Source: Microvirga ossetica (GTDB lineage Bacteria; Pseudomonadota; Alphaproteobacteria; Rhizobiales; Beijerinckiaceae). From it: a stretch of 64,000 nt of DNA. Of this stretch, positions 9,884 to 18,606 are shown in pieces. Position 1 is the stretch's first letter. Every line of letters starts with the position of its first letter. The DNA lies in NCBI RefSeq assembly GCF_002741015.1, contig NZ_CP016619.1, positions 186,001 through 250,000 of the forward strand. The letters are read 5' to 3'. The position numbers and the translations under genes are program-made. Below the pieces are notes generated by a model. The model did no database searches. It was not told the DNA's origin and worked only from the letters and a program-made list of their open reading frames with translations.

Positions 9884-10571
9884 GGGGATGTCACGTTAAC
9901 CTGGGAAGGCGGCAATATGCCCGCCCTCGTTGATTTCAGGCGAGAACGCCTGCCGCAGCTTTCCATGCTGTCATGGCCTGGAGGCGACAAAGGTGGGTGA
10001 CGAGGGCAGACCGGCGCGAACGGGGTGGAACGAACAGATTTCTGACGGCTGAAAAGACTGACGTGAACCGCTGCAGGCCTCCCGCAGACCGGAAGCCCTG
10101 CAACATCCGCTCCCGCTTTCTCAGTGGGAGATGCGAGTTCTCAGCCCTATTGGTTAGACCCTTGTGGGACCGGTGCTCAACGCCTGGCATGACCTGCCTC
10201 CTAGCGGCACCATAGGAAGCCAGCTTATCGGTGATGATGCGGTTGGGGGCCATGCCTTGCTTCTTCATCAGTCGGGTCAGCAGGTGCTTGGCTGCCTTGG
10301 TGTTGCGGCGGCACTGGACAATTTCATCGAGCACGTACCCGTCCTGATCGACAGCCCGCCACAGCCAGTGCTTCTTACCAGCGATGCTGATGACCACCTC
10401 GTCCAGATGCCAAATATCATTCGGGCGCGGCGGCTTGCGACGGAGGTGCCGGGCATAAGCGGATCCGAACTTTTTGCCCCACCGACGGATCGTCTCGTAG
10501 GATACCACGATACCGCGTTCGAGCAGCATCTCCTCGACCAAGCGCAGGCTCAGAGGAGAGCTATGACGGAA
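9884..10571 (-). mobile_element. IS6-family element, 5' part lost at an IS256 junction
   Basis: The outer end at 9884-9900 (GGGGATGTCACGTTAAC) resembles the terminal sequence of the intact IS6 copy starting at 44239. The other terminal repeat is missing because an IS256 element begins at about 10572. The rest of the IS6 element does not reappear on the far side of the IS256 element, so this is not a simple insertion. Confidence 0.7.
9936..10541 (-). pseudogene. IS6-family transposase, N-terminus missing
   Basis: Reads as an IS6 DDE transposase from LVEEMLLERGIVVSYETIRRW onwards, with the catalytic regions WHLDEVVISIAGKKHWLWRA, RIITDKLASYGAA and RAENSHLPLRKRER. Relative to the complete copy at 44289-44999, about 30 N-terminal residues are lost. 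The frame can be extended to SSPLSLR before homology ends at the IS256 boundary. The only start available is the TTG at 10541. Probably inactive. Confidence 0.8.
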
Positions 10572-11937
10572 TGTGGGTGATGACGGTTTGAGAACGGCGA
10601 CGTATCGAGGCGGGTGTCCAGCCTGCCAGAACCTCTTCGAGAGAGCGATACGTCATGACCGAGACTACCAACCTTGTCCGCCTTCGTCAGCCCGATACGA
10701 TTGACGATCCCCTGACGGATATTCTGCAGACCGGCGCCCGCAAGCTGCTGGCCCAGGCCATCGAGATCGAAGCCGAAGCCTTTCTCGCCAGCATGCGCGA
10801 TCTGAAGTTGCCGGACGGCCGCGAGCGCCTGGTCCGGCACGGCCATGGCCCCGAGCGCACGATCCAGACCGGCATCGGCCCGGTGGAAGTCAGCCGGGTT
10901 AAGATCCGCGATCGCGGCGCTGCGGGAGAGGACCGCATCCGCTTTACCTCGGCGATCCTGCCGAAATGGGCCCGTCGGACGAAGAGCCTGGATGCCTTGC
11001 TGCCGATCCTCTATCTGCGTGGGCTCTCCACCGGCGACTTCCAGGAGGCGCTTTCAGCCTTGCTCGGCAAGGACGCGCCCAACCTCTCGCCCTCGGTGAT
11101 TACCCGGCTCACGGGCGAATGGCAGGCCGAGTACGAGCGTTGGCAGACCAGGGACCTGTCGGCCCGCCGCTACGTCTATGTTTGGGCCGATGGCGTCTAC
11201 TTGCAGGCCCGGATGGAAGATCAGGCGGAGTGCATCCTGGTGCTGATCGGCGCCACGCCGGAAGGCAGGAAGGAGCTGGTCGGCTTCCAGGCCGGCGTGC
11301 GCGAGAGCGCCCAGAGCTGGCGTGAGGTTCTGGTCGAGATCAAGCGGCGGGGCCTGTCCATTGCGCCCCGGATTGCCGTCGGGGATGGGGCGCTCGGCTT
11401 CTGGAAGGCACTCGACGAGCTCTTTCCGGGCACGCACCATCAGAGGTGCTGGTTGCACAAGACGGCCAATGTCCTCAACAAGGTGCCGAAATCGGTGCAG
11501 CCCGGCATGAAGGCGGCCCTGCGGGAGATCTATCTCGCGCCGACACGAGCCCAGGCCGAGGTGGCTGTCGATTTGTTTGCCGAGGCCTATCAGGCGCGCT
11601 ATCCCAAGGCGGTAGAGTGCGTGCGCAAGGATCAGCGAGCGCTGCTGGCCTTCTTCGACTGGCCGGCCGAACACTGGATCCACCTGCGGACCACGAACCC
11701 AATTGAGAGTGTGTTCGCCACGGTCCGGCATCGGACCGTGCGCACCAAGGGCGCGTTGTCGCCGACAACGGCCCGGCTGATGGTGTTCAAGCTCATCATG
11801 GCGGCTTCGAAAAGCTGGCGGCGACTGATGGGCGAAAACCAGTTGCCGAAGGTGATTGCCGGTGTCAGGTTTAAGGACGGCGCCGAGATCCTTCCGACGC
11901 CAACACACAACGTCGCCTGATCGACCCCATCACCTAA
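10572..11937 (+). mobile_element. IS256-family insertion sequence
   Basis: Bounded approximately by GGGTGATG near 10573 and its complement-like CATCACC near 11932, which are candidate terminal inverted repeats. It carries one intact transposase gene. The exact ends and target duplication could not be fixed by eye. Confidence 0.65.
10655..11920 (+). CDS. IS256-family transposase
   Basis: An intact 421-residue mutator-type transposase. Recognisable stretches are ILYLRGLSTGDFQEALSALL, YVYVWADGVYLQARMED (first Asp), IAVGDGALGFWKAL (second Asp), QRCWLHKTANVLNKVPKS and the C-terminal TTNPIESVFATVRHRT with the catalytic Glu. The length matches the family and no frameshift is seen, so it may be active. 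It sits at the broken end of an IS6 element. Confidence 0.95.
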   Translation: MTETTNLVRLRQPDTIDDPLTDILQTGARKLLAQAIEIEAEAFLASMRDLKLPDGRERLVRHGHGPERTIQTGIGPVEVSRVKIRDRGAAGEDRIRFTSAILPKWARRTKSLDALLPILYLRGLSTGDFQEALSALLGKDAPNLSPSVITRLTGEWQAEYERWQTRDLSARRYVYVWADGVYLQARMEDQAECILVLIGATPEGRKELVGFQAGVRESAQSWREVLVEIKRRGLSIAPRIAVGDGALGFWKALDELFPGTHHQRCWLHKTANVLNKVPKSVQPGMKAALREIYLAPTRAQAEVAVDLFAEAYQARYPKAVECVRKDQRALLAFFDWPAEHWIHLRTTNPIESVFATVRHRTVRTKGALSPTTARLMVFKLIMAASKSWRRLMGENQLPKVIAGVRFKDGAEILPTPTHNVA

Positions 11938-11972
11938 ATTCCGGTTTAACTCCCGAAGTCCGTCCGCATCGC

Positions 11973-12240
11973 TTAAGCAAAGGCTTGGGGTGGGCTCAGT
12001 ACGTCCACCAACCGATCCGTGCAACACAGCCCCTCGGCGATGAAGTCGACGAAAGCGCGGCTGGTATAGTAGAGCGAGATTGACCCGGCATCAGAGTACC
12101 AGCACGGCACAAGCCGCACGAGGTGGCCACTGTCGACCTGAGGCAACACATCCGGGACCGCCAGCAAGGACGACACCAAGTCCGAGCAGGGCCGCCTCGC
12201 GCATGGCGGCAGGATCATTGACCACAATCGTCTCGGCTAG
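11973..12240 (-). pseudogene. LysR-family regulator C-terminal fragment, frameshifted
   Basis: On the complement, AETIVVNDPAAMREAALLG runs to GLGVVLAG in one frame. The match then jumps to VPDVLPQVDSGHLVRLVPCW and ISLYYTSRAFVDFIAEG in another. This is the effector-domain end of a LysR regulator with at least one frameshift, and with no N-terminal DNA-binding part. It lies between an IS256 element and an IS6 remnant, so the rest was presumably lost in IS-driven rearrangement. Confidence 0.7.
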
Positions 12241-12279
12241 CGTGCCCGGCATCTCGCGCTCAGCCGTGTCGCGCCTCGC

Positions 12280-12430
12280 TTATCCAGGTGCTAAGTACTG
12301 ATCGGCGAGGCCGCAGCTGGCGCAGATTGCGGGCAAAAATGGGTCTGAATTTGTGCACCCATCGTCGGATTGTCCAGTATGAGATGTCGTGCCCCGCTCG
12401 ACCAGGAGTTCTCCCCATCTCAGTCGCTGA
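12280..12430 (-). pseudogene. IS6-family transposase fragment
   Basis: Two frames together spell LRWGELLVERG and HDISYWTIRRWVHKFRPIFA, which match the N-terminal HTH part of IS6 transposases. Only about 45 residues remain and they are frameshifted. No terminal repeats were identified. Confidence 0.6.
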
Positions 12431-12494
12431 GCGCGAACCGAAGGTAATACCCGGACGCGGGTGAAGGACCCGCGTCCGGCGGAATGCATCAACA

Positions 12495-13265
12495 TCAGGC
12501 AACCGCGGCGAGGAGCTGATCTTCCGTCACACCCAGGGCAATGATGGTATCGCCTTCATTTGTCGTGACGGTGGTGGCGTCAACCAGGACTTGGCCCTGC
12601 TGATTCGGCGGGAATTGCTCAAGGAATCGGGCGACCTCGCGGAACGCCAAATCGCCCAGGAACGTCTGGGACAGGCGCTGCCCCACCTCGGAGACGCCGA
12701 GCCCCTCCGCCTCAAAGGTGGCGAGCACAGGCACGAGGTCAACCTTCCCTTCCGCGATGCTTGCGATATTGGCGAGGATCTCCGGGGCGATATCGAGCCT
12801 GTCGTGACCATTCCCGAAATCGAGCGCGATCACGGTATCCTGCGCATTGTTGCCGACGATCTCCTGGCCGATGAAGAAGGTGTCGGCTCCGGCGCCACCG
12901 AAGTGAAGGCCAAGCCCCTCCCCTGTGTCGGTCAGGTCGTTGCCCTGATTGCCGAGCGCGTAGTCCGCGCCCTTGCCGGTGCGGATCACGTCATCGCCAA
13001 AATTCCCCCACAGGGAGTCGGTGCCGTCGCCCCCCAGGAGGCGGTCATGGCCGAAGCCGCCATTCACGACAGCATCGTCGCCATAAGTTCGGCCGACGTC
13101 TCTGCCGAAGCCAAGATCGACGGTGGCATCGTCAGCGCGCACCCGAACGGTGTCGCGGCCGAACCCAGTGAACACCACGCTGCCGTCCTCATCGACGGTG
13201 ACTCTGTCGTTTCCGAAGGACCCGAAGGGCCAATAGTCCAATCCGAAGTCATAATGATAAGACAT
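12495..13265 (-). CDS. RTX-like calcium-binding repeat protein
   Basis: A 256-residue acidic, glycine-rich protein starting at the ATG at 13265, which is preceded by GAGGAG on the coding strand. Residues about 20-130 carry nonapeptide-like repeats (GFGRDTVRV, GFGRDVGRTYGDDAV, GGDGTDSLWGNFGDDVI, GNQGNDLTDTG) of the hemolysin-type calcium-binding kind. These are followed by FGGAGADTFFIG and a C-terminal globular part with no recognised domain. No N-terminal signal peptide is visible, as is usual for type I secreted RTX proteins, but no transporter genes lie nearby. The function is unknown; extracellular or surface location is inferred. Confidence 0.75.
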   Translation of the reverse strand: MSYHYDFGLDYWPFGSFGNDRVTVDEDGSVVFTGFGRDTVRVRADDATVDLGFGRDVGRTYGDDAVVNGGFGHDRLLGGDGTDSLWGNFGDDVIRTGKGADYALGNQGNDLTDTGEGLGLHFGGAGADTFFIGQEIVGNNAQDTVIALDFGNGHDRLDIAPEILANIASIAEGKVDLVPVLATFEAEGLGVSEVGQRLSQTFLGDLAFREVARFLEQFPPNQQGQVLVDATTVTTNEGDTIIALGVTEDQLLAAVA

Positions 13266-13457
13266 AGCTGAACTCCTCAAGCAGAAAGTGGCGATCCCCG
13301 CAGATGGAGAGTCCTCTGGTCTGGCGCGACGGCGCTATAGGAGGCTAGGCGCAAGCGCTGCACGCCATGGGTGCACCAGATCGATCACGATCGCGGGATC
13401 ATTGGGTCGCGTGAAAACGGATGGCGGCGCGGCGCCATCCCCAAGCTTTGAGGATCC

Positions 13458-13937
13458 TTACGACTTCGGCATGATCACGCTGTCGATCACATGGATGACG
13501 CCGTTCGATGTGTTGACGTCAGCCTGTGTGACAACCGCATCGTCCACCTTGACGATGTTGCCGCTCGCATTGATCCGCACAGTGCTGCCCTCGACGGTCT
13601 TGGCGTTCGTCGTCTTACCCTTGAGGTCGCCGGACATGACGTTCCCCGACACGACGTGATAGGTCAGCACCTTCTGGAGCTGGGCCTTGTTCTCAGGCTT
13701 CAGGAGGGTCTCGACCGTTCCGGCCGGAAGCTTCTTGAACGCCTCGTCGGTGGGCGCGAAGACCGTGTAGGGACCCTTGCCTTTGAGGGTTTCGACAAGT
13801 CCGGCGGCCTGAAGGGCGGCCGTCAGCGTCTTGAAGCTGCCGTTGCTGACAGCGGTTTCAACGATGTCCGCCGCTGCGGCCGGACTTGCCGCGACGAGCA
13901 TGGCAGCTACGGCGTAAGCACTATACTTCGCGTTCAT
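13458..13937 (-). CDS. Secreted fasciclin-domain protein
   Basis: A 159-residue protein with a clear Sec signal peptide ending in [10 protein letters not shown] and a single fasciclin (FAS1) domain. The conserved H1 region [17 protein letters not shown] and the H2 region [11 protein letters not shown] near the C-terminus are both present, as is [10 protein letters not shown]. Such single-domain proteins are exported and thought to aid adhesion. The length is typical. It stands alone, divergent from the downstream kinase gene. Confidence 0.92.
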   Translation of the reverse strand: MNAKYSAYAVAAMLVAASPAAAADIVETAVSNGSFKTLTAALQAAGLVETLKGKGPYTVFAPTDEAFKKLPAGTVETLLKPENKAQLQKVLTYHVVSGNVMSGDLKGKTTNAKTVEGSTVRINASGNIVKVDDAVVTQADVNTSNGVIHVIDSVIMPKS

Positions 13938-14152
13938 TGTTCTATCCTCTGATCGCTGCGCCCTGTCGGTTCACCGGCGCCAGCTTCGATGGATATGTCC
14001 GGAGCCCGGCCCGTCTTGCATCGGGAGTTTCCTGAGTGGAGCCGGAAAATCACTGTAGAGGCGCGCTTTCACTCTTGTTGCCATGGGAAGGCCACGCGCA
14101 TCCGCCCTATGTCCTCAAGCGACAGCGGCGCACAGCCGAGTTTGAGGCCAGA

Positions 14153-15346
14153 ATGGACCATCTCACCCCCAACGATGCCCCATCCGTCGAGCAGCCGGGA
14201 TCCCGAAAGCGGCGTCGCGCGGCCACAAAGGCGCCGCAGGCCCACAGCCTGCCGACCCTGATCGCACCCGACGTGGAGGCGGAGACCTTGCTGCGCTCCA
14301 CCCTGGATGCCCTGTCGGCCCATATCGCGGTGCTTGACGAAGCCGGGACGATCATCGCGGTCAACCAGGCCTGGCGCGCCTTCGCCCACGCCTCCGGCTA
14401 TGCCGACGCGAACCACGGAGTCGGGATGAATTATTTGGCCGTCTGCGAAGCGGCCGCCGCTGTGTCGAAGGATGCTTCGCGAACCGCAGGGGCATTGCGG
14501 GACATCATGGCCGGCGACCGCTCCGAGTTCCGGATGGAGTATCCCTGCCGCAGCCCGCAGGGGCCACGCTGGTTCCAGCTTCGGGTAACCCGGCCGGACC
14601 AGGCGCAGACACGCCGGATCGTCATCGCGCATGAAGACATTACCGAGGTGAAACGGACGCAGGAGGAATTGACCCGGCTGAGCGGGCGCCTCATGCATCT
14701 GCAAGACGAGGAGCGGCGCGCCATTGCACGAGAGCTCCATGACACCACGGCTCAAAACCTCCTGGCCATCACGTTGAACGCGACGCGTCTGCACGAGGGG
14801 CTGCGCGATGCGGGGGAACCCGCCCGCCGCGTCCTCGTGGAGACCCTCGAACTGGCGGAGCAGAGCCTTCAAGAAGTCCGCACGCTGTCCTATCTGCTCC
14901 ACCCGCCGCTCCTCGATGATGTCGGACTCACGGCCGCTTTGAGCTGGCTCGCCAGAGGATTTTCAGAGCGTAGCGGCATTCAGGTCGCCATCAGCATCGA
15001 GAACAGCGGTGAGCCATTGCCCCGGCCCACTGCAACCGCCCTCTACCGGGTCGCCCAGGAGGCGCTGTCGAACGTCCACCGCCACTCGGGCAGCAAGCGG
15101 GCACGGCTTGCTCTGTACCGAACCAAGGATATGGTTCAGCTCGACGTCGTGGATGGTGGCACAGGGCTCGGGAGCCTCGTGGAAGCCGGCCGCGAGGAAG
15201 CCCGACAGATCGGTGTCGGTATCTCAGGCATGAGGCTGCGCCTCGAGCAACTCGGCGGCCGGCTCGATATCCGCTCGAGCCCTTCGGGTACCCACGTGAG
15301 CGCCAAGGTGCCGATCACGCTCGCGGATTCAGATCAACCGCTTTGA
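14153..15346 (+). CDS. PAS-containing sensor histidine kinase of the NarL/DegS class
   Basis: A 397-residue cytoplasmic kinase with no membrane spans. A PAS-like domain at about residues 40-165 begins LDALSAHIAVLDEAGTIIAV. The HisKA_3 helix with phospho-acceptor His is AIARELHDTTAQNLLAITL. The ATPase region shows ALYRVAQEALSNVHRHSG and VVDGGTGLG. The ATG at 14153 is preferred, as upstream in-frame codons lack domain content. The response regulator gene begins 50 bases downstream, so the two likely form a pair. The signal is unknown. Confidence 0.9.
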   Translation: MDHLTPNDAPSVEQPGSRKRRRAATKAPQAHSLPTLIAPDVEAETLLRSTLDALSAHIAVLDEAGTIIAVNQAWRAFAHASGYADANHGVGMNYLAVCEAAAAVSKDASRTAGALRDIMAGDRSEFRMEYPCRSPQGPRWFQLRVTRPDQAQTRRIVIAHEDITEVKRTQEELTRLSGRLMHLQDEERRAIARELHDTTAQNLLAITLNATRLHEGLRDAGEPARRVLVETLELAEQSLQEVRTLSYLLHPPLLDDVGLTAALSWLARGFSERSGIQVAISIENSGEPLPRPTATALYRVAQEALSNVHRHSGSKRARLALYRTKDMVQLDVVDGGTGLGSLVEAGREEARQIGVGISGMRLRLEQLGGRLDIRSSPSGTHVSAKVPITLADSDQPL

Positions 15347-15396
15347 GCAGCCCCGATGTCCCAAGATGCAGACCCACCGGCCGGTTAGGATCCATC

Positions 15397-16044
15397 ATGC
15401 TTCGCATACTTCTCGCCGATGATCACGATATCGTCCGGCGTGGCCTCAAGGATCTCCTGGAGCAACATGTAGGCTGGCAGGTTTGTGCGGAAGCCTCGAA
15501 TGGCAGGGAAGCCGTGGAACTCGCCCTCCAGCATCGGCCCCAGGTGGCGGTCATCGATCTGTCCATGCCCGAGCTCAACGGCCTCGAAGCGACGCGCCGG
15601 ATCCGGCAGGCCCTGCCGGACACCGAAGTCCTGATCTTCACGATGCACGAGAGCGAGGAGCTGATCAGGGAGGTGCTGGGTGCTGGCGCCCGGGGCTACC
15701 TGCTCAAGTCCGATGCGGTGCGTCAGCTCATCCCCGCGGTCGAAAGCCTATCGCAGAAAAACCCCTACTTCGCCGGGCGTGTGTCGGCAGTTGTCCTGGA
15801 CGGCTTTCTCAAAGGGGGACAGGTCATGCTCGAGGGTCCGACGGCTGAGCGATTGACCTCACGCGAACGCGAGGTCGTGCAACTCCTCGCCGAGGGCAAG
15901 AGCAACAAGCAGATCGCGCGCCTCTTGGACCTCAGCGTCAAGACGGTGGAGACGCATCGCACTGCCGCGATGCGGAAGCTGGAGCTCAACTCCCTGCCCG
16001 ACCTGGTTCGCTACGCCGTCAGAATGCAGATCATCCAAGCCTGA
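15397..16044 (+). CDS. LuxR/NarL-family response regulator
   Basis: A 215-residue regulator starting at MLRILLADDHDIVRRGL. The receiver domain has the acidic pocket (ADDHD) and the phospho-acceptor Asp in VAVIDLSMPELNGLEA, with Lys in GYLLKSD. The C-terminal LuxR-type HTH is LTSREREVVQLLAEGKSNKQ followed by IARLLDLSVKTVETH. It is the evident partner of the kinase encoded just upstream. Target genes are not identifiable; the neighbouring fasciclin and SDR genes are possible. Confidence 0.92.
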   Translation: MLRILLADDHDIVRRGLKDLLEQHVGWQVCAEASNGREAVELALQHRPQVAVIDLSMPELNGLEATRRIRQALPDTEVLIFTMHESEELIREVLGAGARGYLLKSDAVRQLIPAVESLSQKNPYFAGRVSAVVLDGFLKGGQVMLEGPTAERLTSREREVVQLLAEGKSNKQIARLLDLSVKTVETHRTAAMRKLELNSLPDLVRYAVRMQIIQA

Positions 16045-16064
16045 ACTCATGCCGCAAGGGACGG

Positions 16065-16835
16065 GTGATTGCGATGCCTCCATCCTCCTCAACCTCATTC
16101 CTCTTGAACAGTCTCGAACGCCCGGCCCGGGCCCTTATCATCGGCGCATCCGGCGGCATCGGTTCCGCTGTCACAGCCCTTCTTGCGTCCGAGGGGTTTG
16201 ATACCGTTCATGCGTTTTCACGCTCGGGATCCGACCAAGGCTGGGCTGGTGTGCGGGTGGGACGGATCGACCTTGAGAATGAAGCGAGCATTGCCGCCGC
16301 AGCGGCGCAGCTTGTTGACGGCGCTCCTCTGCGCTTCATCCTGGTGTCCACAGGACTGCTCCACGATACCACTCTTCAGCCCGAGAAGACCTATCGCAGC
16401 CTTGATTCGGAGCATCTCGCCCGGAGCTTCCGCATTAATGCGATTGGTCCGGCCCTCGTGGCCAAGCATGTGCTTCCGCTTGTGCCGAAAGCGGGCAAAA
16501 GCGTCTTTGCTATTCTCTCCGCGCGAGTCGGCAGCATCGAGGACAACCGCCTCGGGGGCTGGTACGGCTACCGGGCGTCGAAGGCAGCCCTGAACCAGTT
16601 TGTACGAACCATTGCGATCGAGCTCGGTCGCCAAAAGCCGGAAGCCGTGTGTGTCGCCCTTCACCCTGGAACGGTCGATACGGCTCTGAGCCAGCCCTTT
16701 CAGAGTGGCAGCAAGATCCAGAAGGCGTTCTCACCGGCCTATTCTGCCGAAAGGCTTCTTGCTGTCGTGGATGATCTAACCGCGGCGTACACGGGTTGCT
16801 TCCTTGCCTGGGACGGGCAACCTGTCCCCTTTTGA
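16065..16835 (+). CDS. Short-chain dehydrogenase/reductase (C-factor-like)
   Basis: A 256-residue SDR with the cofactor motif LIIGASGGIGSAVTALL, an NAG-like position in VSTGLLHD, and the catalytic YxxxK in WYGYRASKAALNQFVRT. The C-terminal region LHPGTVDTALSQPFQ resembles the CsgA/C-factor-like branch of SDRs. The GTG at 16065 or the ATG at 16074 could be the start. It converges with the aldehyde dehydrogenase gene across 16 bases. The substrate is unknown. Confidence 0.88.
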   Translation: MIAMPPSSSTSFLLNSLERPARALIIGASGGIGSAVTALLASEGFDTVHAFSRSGSDQGWAGVRVGRIDLENEASIAAAAAQLVDGAPLRFILVSTGLLHDTTLQPEKTYRSLDSEHLARSFRINAIGPALVAKHVLPLVPKAGKSVFAILSARVGSIEDNRLGGWYGYRASKAALNQFVRTIAIELGRQKPEAVCVALHPGTVDTALSQPFQSGSKIQKAFSPAYSAERLLAVVDDLTAAYTGCFLAWDGQPVPF

Positions 16836-16851
16836 CAACCCCTGATTCGCT

Positions 16852-18213
16852 TCACCGGAAAAGCCGAGCGAGCAGGGCTCTGGTCCGTTCCGTGTACGGC
16901 GGGTCGAGCAGGCGTGCGAGCGAGAAACGACTTGCGCGTAGATAGGACTTTCGATTCGAGAAGGTCTCGAAGCCGGCGCGGCCATGATAGCGGCCAATCC
17001 CCGAGGCCCCAACTCCGCCAAAGGAGAGTCCGTCGATGGCTGCCTGGATTATAGTGCCGTTGACCACGAGCGCCCCAGCCCGGCTGGAAGCGAGCAGTCT
17101 GCGTTCCGCTTTGCGGCTTCGCGTGAAGAGATAAATGGCGAGTGGTGAAGGACGCGCTCGGATCCAACTCATCGCCTCGTCAAGACTGGTCATCGTCTCG
17201 ACCGCTAGGATCGGTCCGAAGATCTCCTCACGAGACCGTTCTGATCCGGGATGAACCGGCGTGATGATCAGCTGACCCGGCCGTTCCCCCTGCCCAACCG
17301 GTGTCAGTGGCTTGACTTCCGCGCCGGCCAAGATTGCATCGAGCCGCGCCTTGTGCCGGAAGGACGCGATCCCGGTGGGCAAGCCATTCGGATAATAACG
17401 GGCCGCCGCCTTGCGCAAAGCGGTCTCAAAGGCCTCTCGGCTGACGCCGACGAGGAGTACAGTGTCAGGAGCTATGCAGGTCTGACCTGCATTGAGACCC
17501 TTGCCCATGACGATGGACCGCGCTGTCTCGCGGAGATCTGCATCAGGCATCACCACGACCGGGCATTTGCCTCCAAGCTCGAGGGTCACCGGAGTGAGAT
17601 TCTCAGCGGCAGCCGCCATGACCCGCCGCCCCGTTTGTGTAGAGCCAGTGAAGAAAAGATGGTCGAAGGGGAGTTGCGTGAAAGCCTCGGCCACGTCCGC
17701 GCCACCTGTGACCACCTGTATAACCTCAGGTCCGAGGGCATCATTCAAGAGATCGCCAAGGAGATCTGCCGTGCGCGGCGCAAGCTCCGACGGTTTCAGC
17801 ATCACGCGATTGCCTGCCGCCAGAGCAGAAACGAGCGGCAACACAGCGAGTTGAAAGGGGTAATTCCAGGGTGAGAGCACACCCACCACCCCAAGCGGCT
17901 GCAGAACCTCCCAGGCGCGGCTCGGCCAGAACGGAAGCCCCACCGCTACACGCCGCGGCTTCGCCCACCGCGCGATCCTCGGCCGTATGTGCCGAATGGC
18001 ATTGACGGTCACGAGCACCTCGGCGACGAGCGTCTCCTCCCGGCTACGGCCGCCAAAGTCTCCGTCGATGGCAGCAGCAATGGCATCACGAGCGTCGATG
18101 GTCGCACGCTCCAAGCGCGTAAGCAGCTTCTCGCGAGCCTTCACTGGAAGTCCGCCGTCGCGGTCGTCAGCGGCGCGCAGCACCTCATAGGCCGTTGTGG
18201 CGCTCTCGCTCAT
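16852..18213 (-). CDS. Aldehyde dehydrogenase, ALDH3/coniferyl-aldehyde type; candidate diapocarotenal dehydrogenase
   Basis: A 453-residue class 3-like aldehyde dehydrogenase. The nucleotide-binding glycines lie in FTGSTQTGRRVM, the general base in LELGGKCPVVV and the catalytic Cys in GLNAGQTCIAPD. GGVGASGIGRYHGRAGFE marks the C-terminal end of the family core. Coniferyl-aldehyde and fatty-aldehyde dehydrogenases share this layout. The gene is divergent from a C30 carotenoid operon. In known C30 pathways an ALDH oxidises the terminal aldehyde of the diapocarotenoid to the carboxylic acid, so that role is a reasonable inference here, though not shown by the sequence alone. Confidence 0.85.
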   Translation of the reverse strand: MSESATTAYEVLRAADDRDGGLPVKAREKLLTRLERATIDARDAIAAAIDGDFGGRSREETLVAEVLVTVNAIRHIRPRIARWAKPRRVAVGLPFWPSRAWEVLQPLGVVGVLSPWNYPFQLAVLPLVSALAAGNRVMLKPSELAPRTADLLGDLLNDALGPEVIQVVTGGADVAEAFTQLPFDHLFFTGSTQTGRRVMAAAAENLTPVTLELGGKCPVVVMPDADLRETARSIVMGKGLNAGQTCIAPDTVLLVGVSREAFETALRKAAARYYPNGLPTGIASFRHKARLDAILAGAEVKPLTPVGQGERPGQLIITPVHPGSERSREEIFGPILAVETMTSLDEAMSWIRARPSPLAIYLFTRSRKAERRLLASSRAGALVVNGTIIQAAIDGLSFGGVGASGIGRYHGRAGFETFSNRKSYLRASRFSLARLLDPPYTERTRALLARLFR

Positions 18214-18606
18214 GGGCCGGCAGGCCCTGACGGCGCCAGGAGCAATGCAGCGACGCTATTGGGACTGGATTCAACAACGACAGGCTGACACAACAAAGAA
18301 CCGTCCTGCATCCCGCTCGTCATCAGCCTTCTGCTCTCTCCGCCCGGATGCAAGAAGATAGACGCGATACATTGCCTGTCGAGCAAGGGTTCTACCGAAA
18401 TCACGATCATGTGAGCATGGCAACGTGAGGACGTGCAAGAGGGGTAAGGGGAAGAGCCCCTCCGAAGCTCTGGCAGCTGTTAAGCTTTGTACGTCTTTGC
18501 ACAATCGTGAAGGATGGCATTTGCTTCACGTGCACCCCTACAAGGCGGGATGGCCTGCTCTAGCTCACTTGCGGATGGTCCTGCGAACGCTGAGGGCTTC
18601 CGCTCA
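18214..18606. promoter_or_regulatory. Divergent promoter region of the carotenoid locus
   Basis: About 390 bases separate the aldehyde dehydrogenase start from the first desaturase. No coding frame in it looks real. Promoters for both directions must lie here, but I could not identify specific sigma-factor boxes or an operator with confidence. Confidence 0.4.

Noticed and set aside
14036..14152. Upstream start of the histidine kinase
   Set aside because: The extra 39 residues show no domain features; 14153 is preferred.
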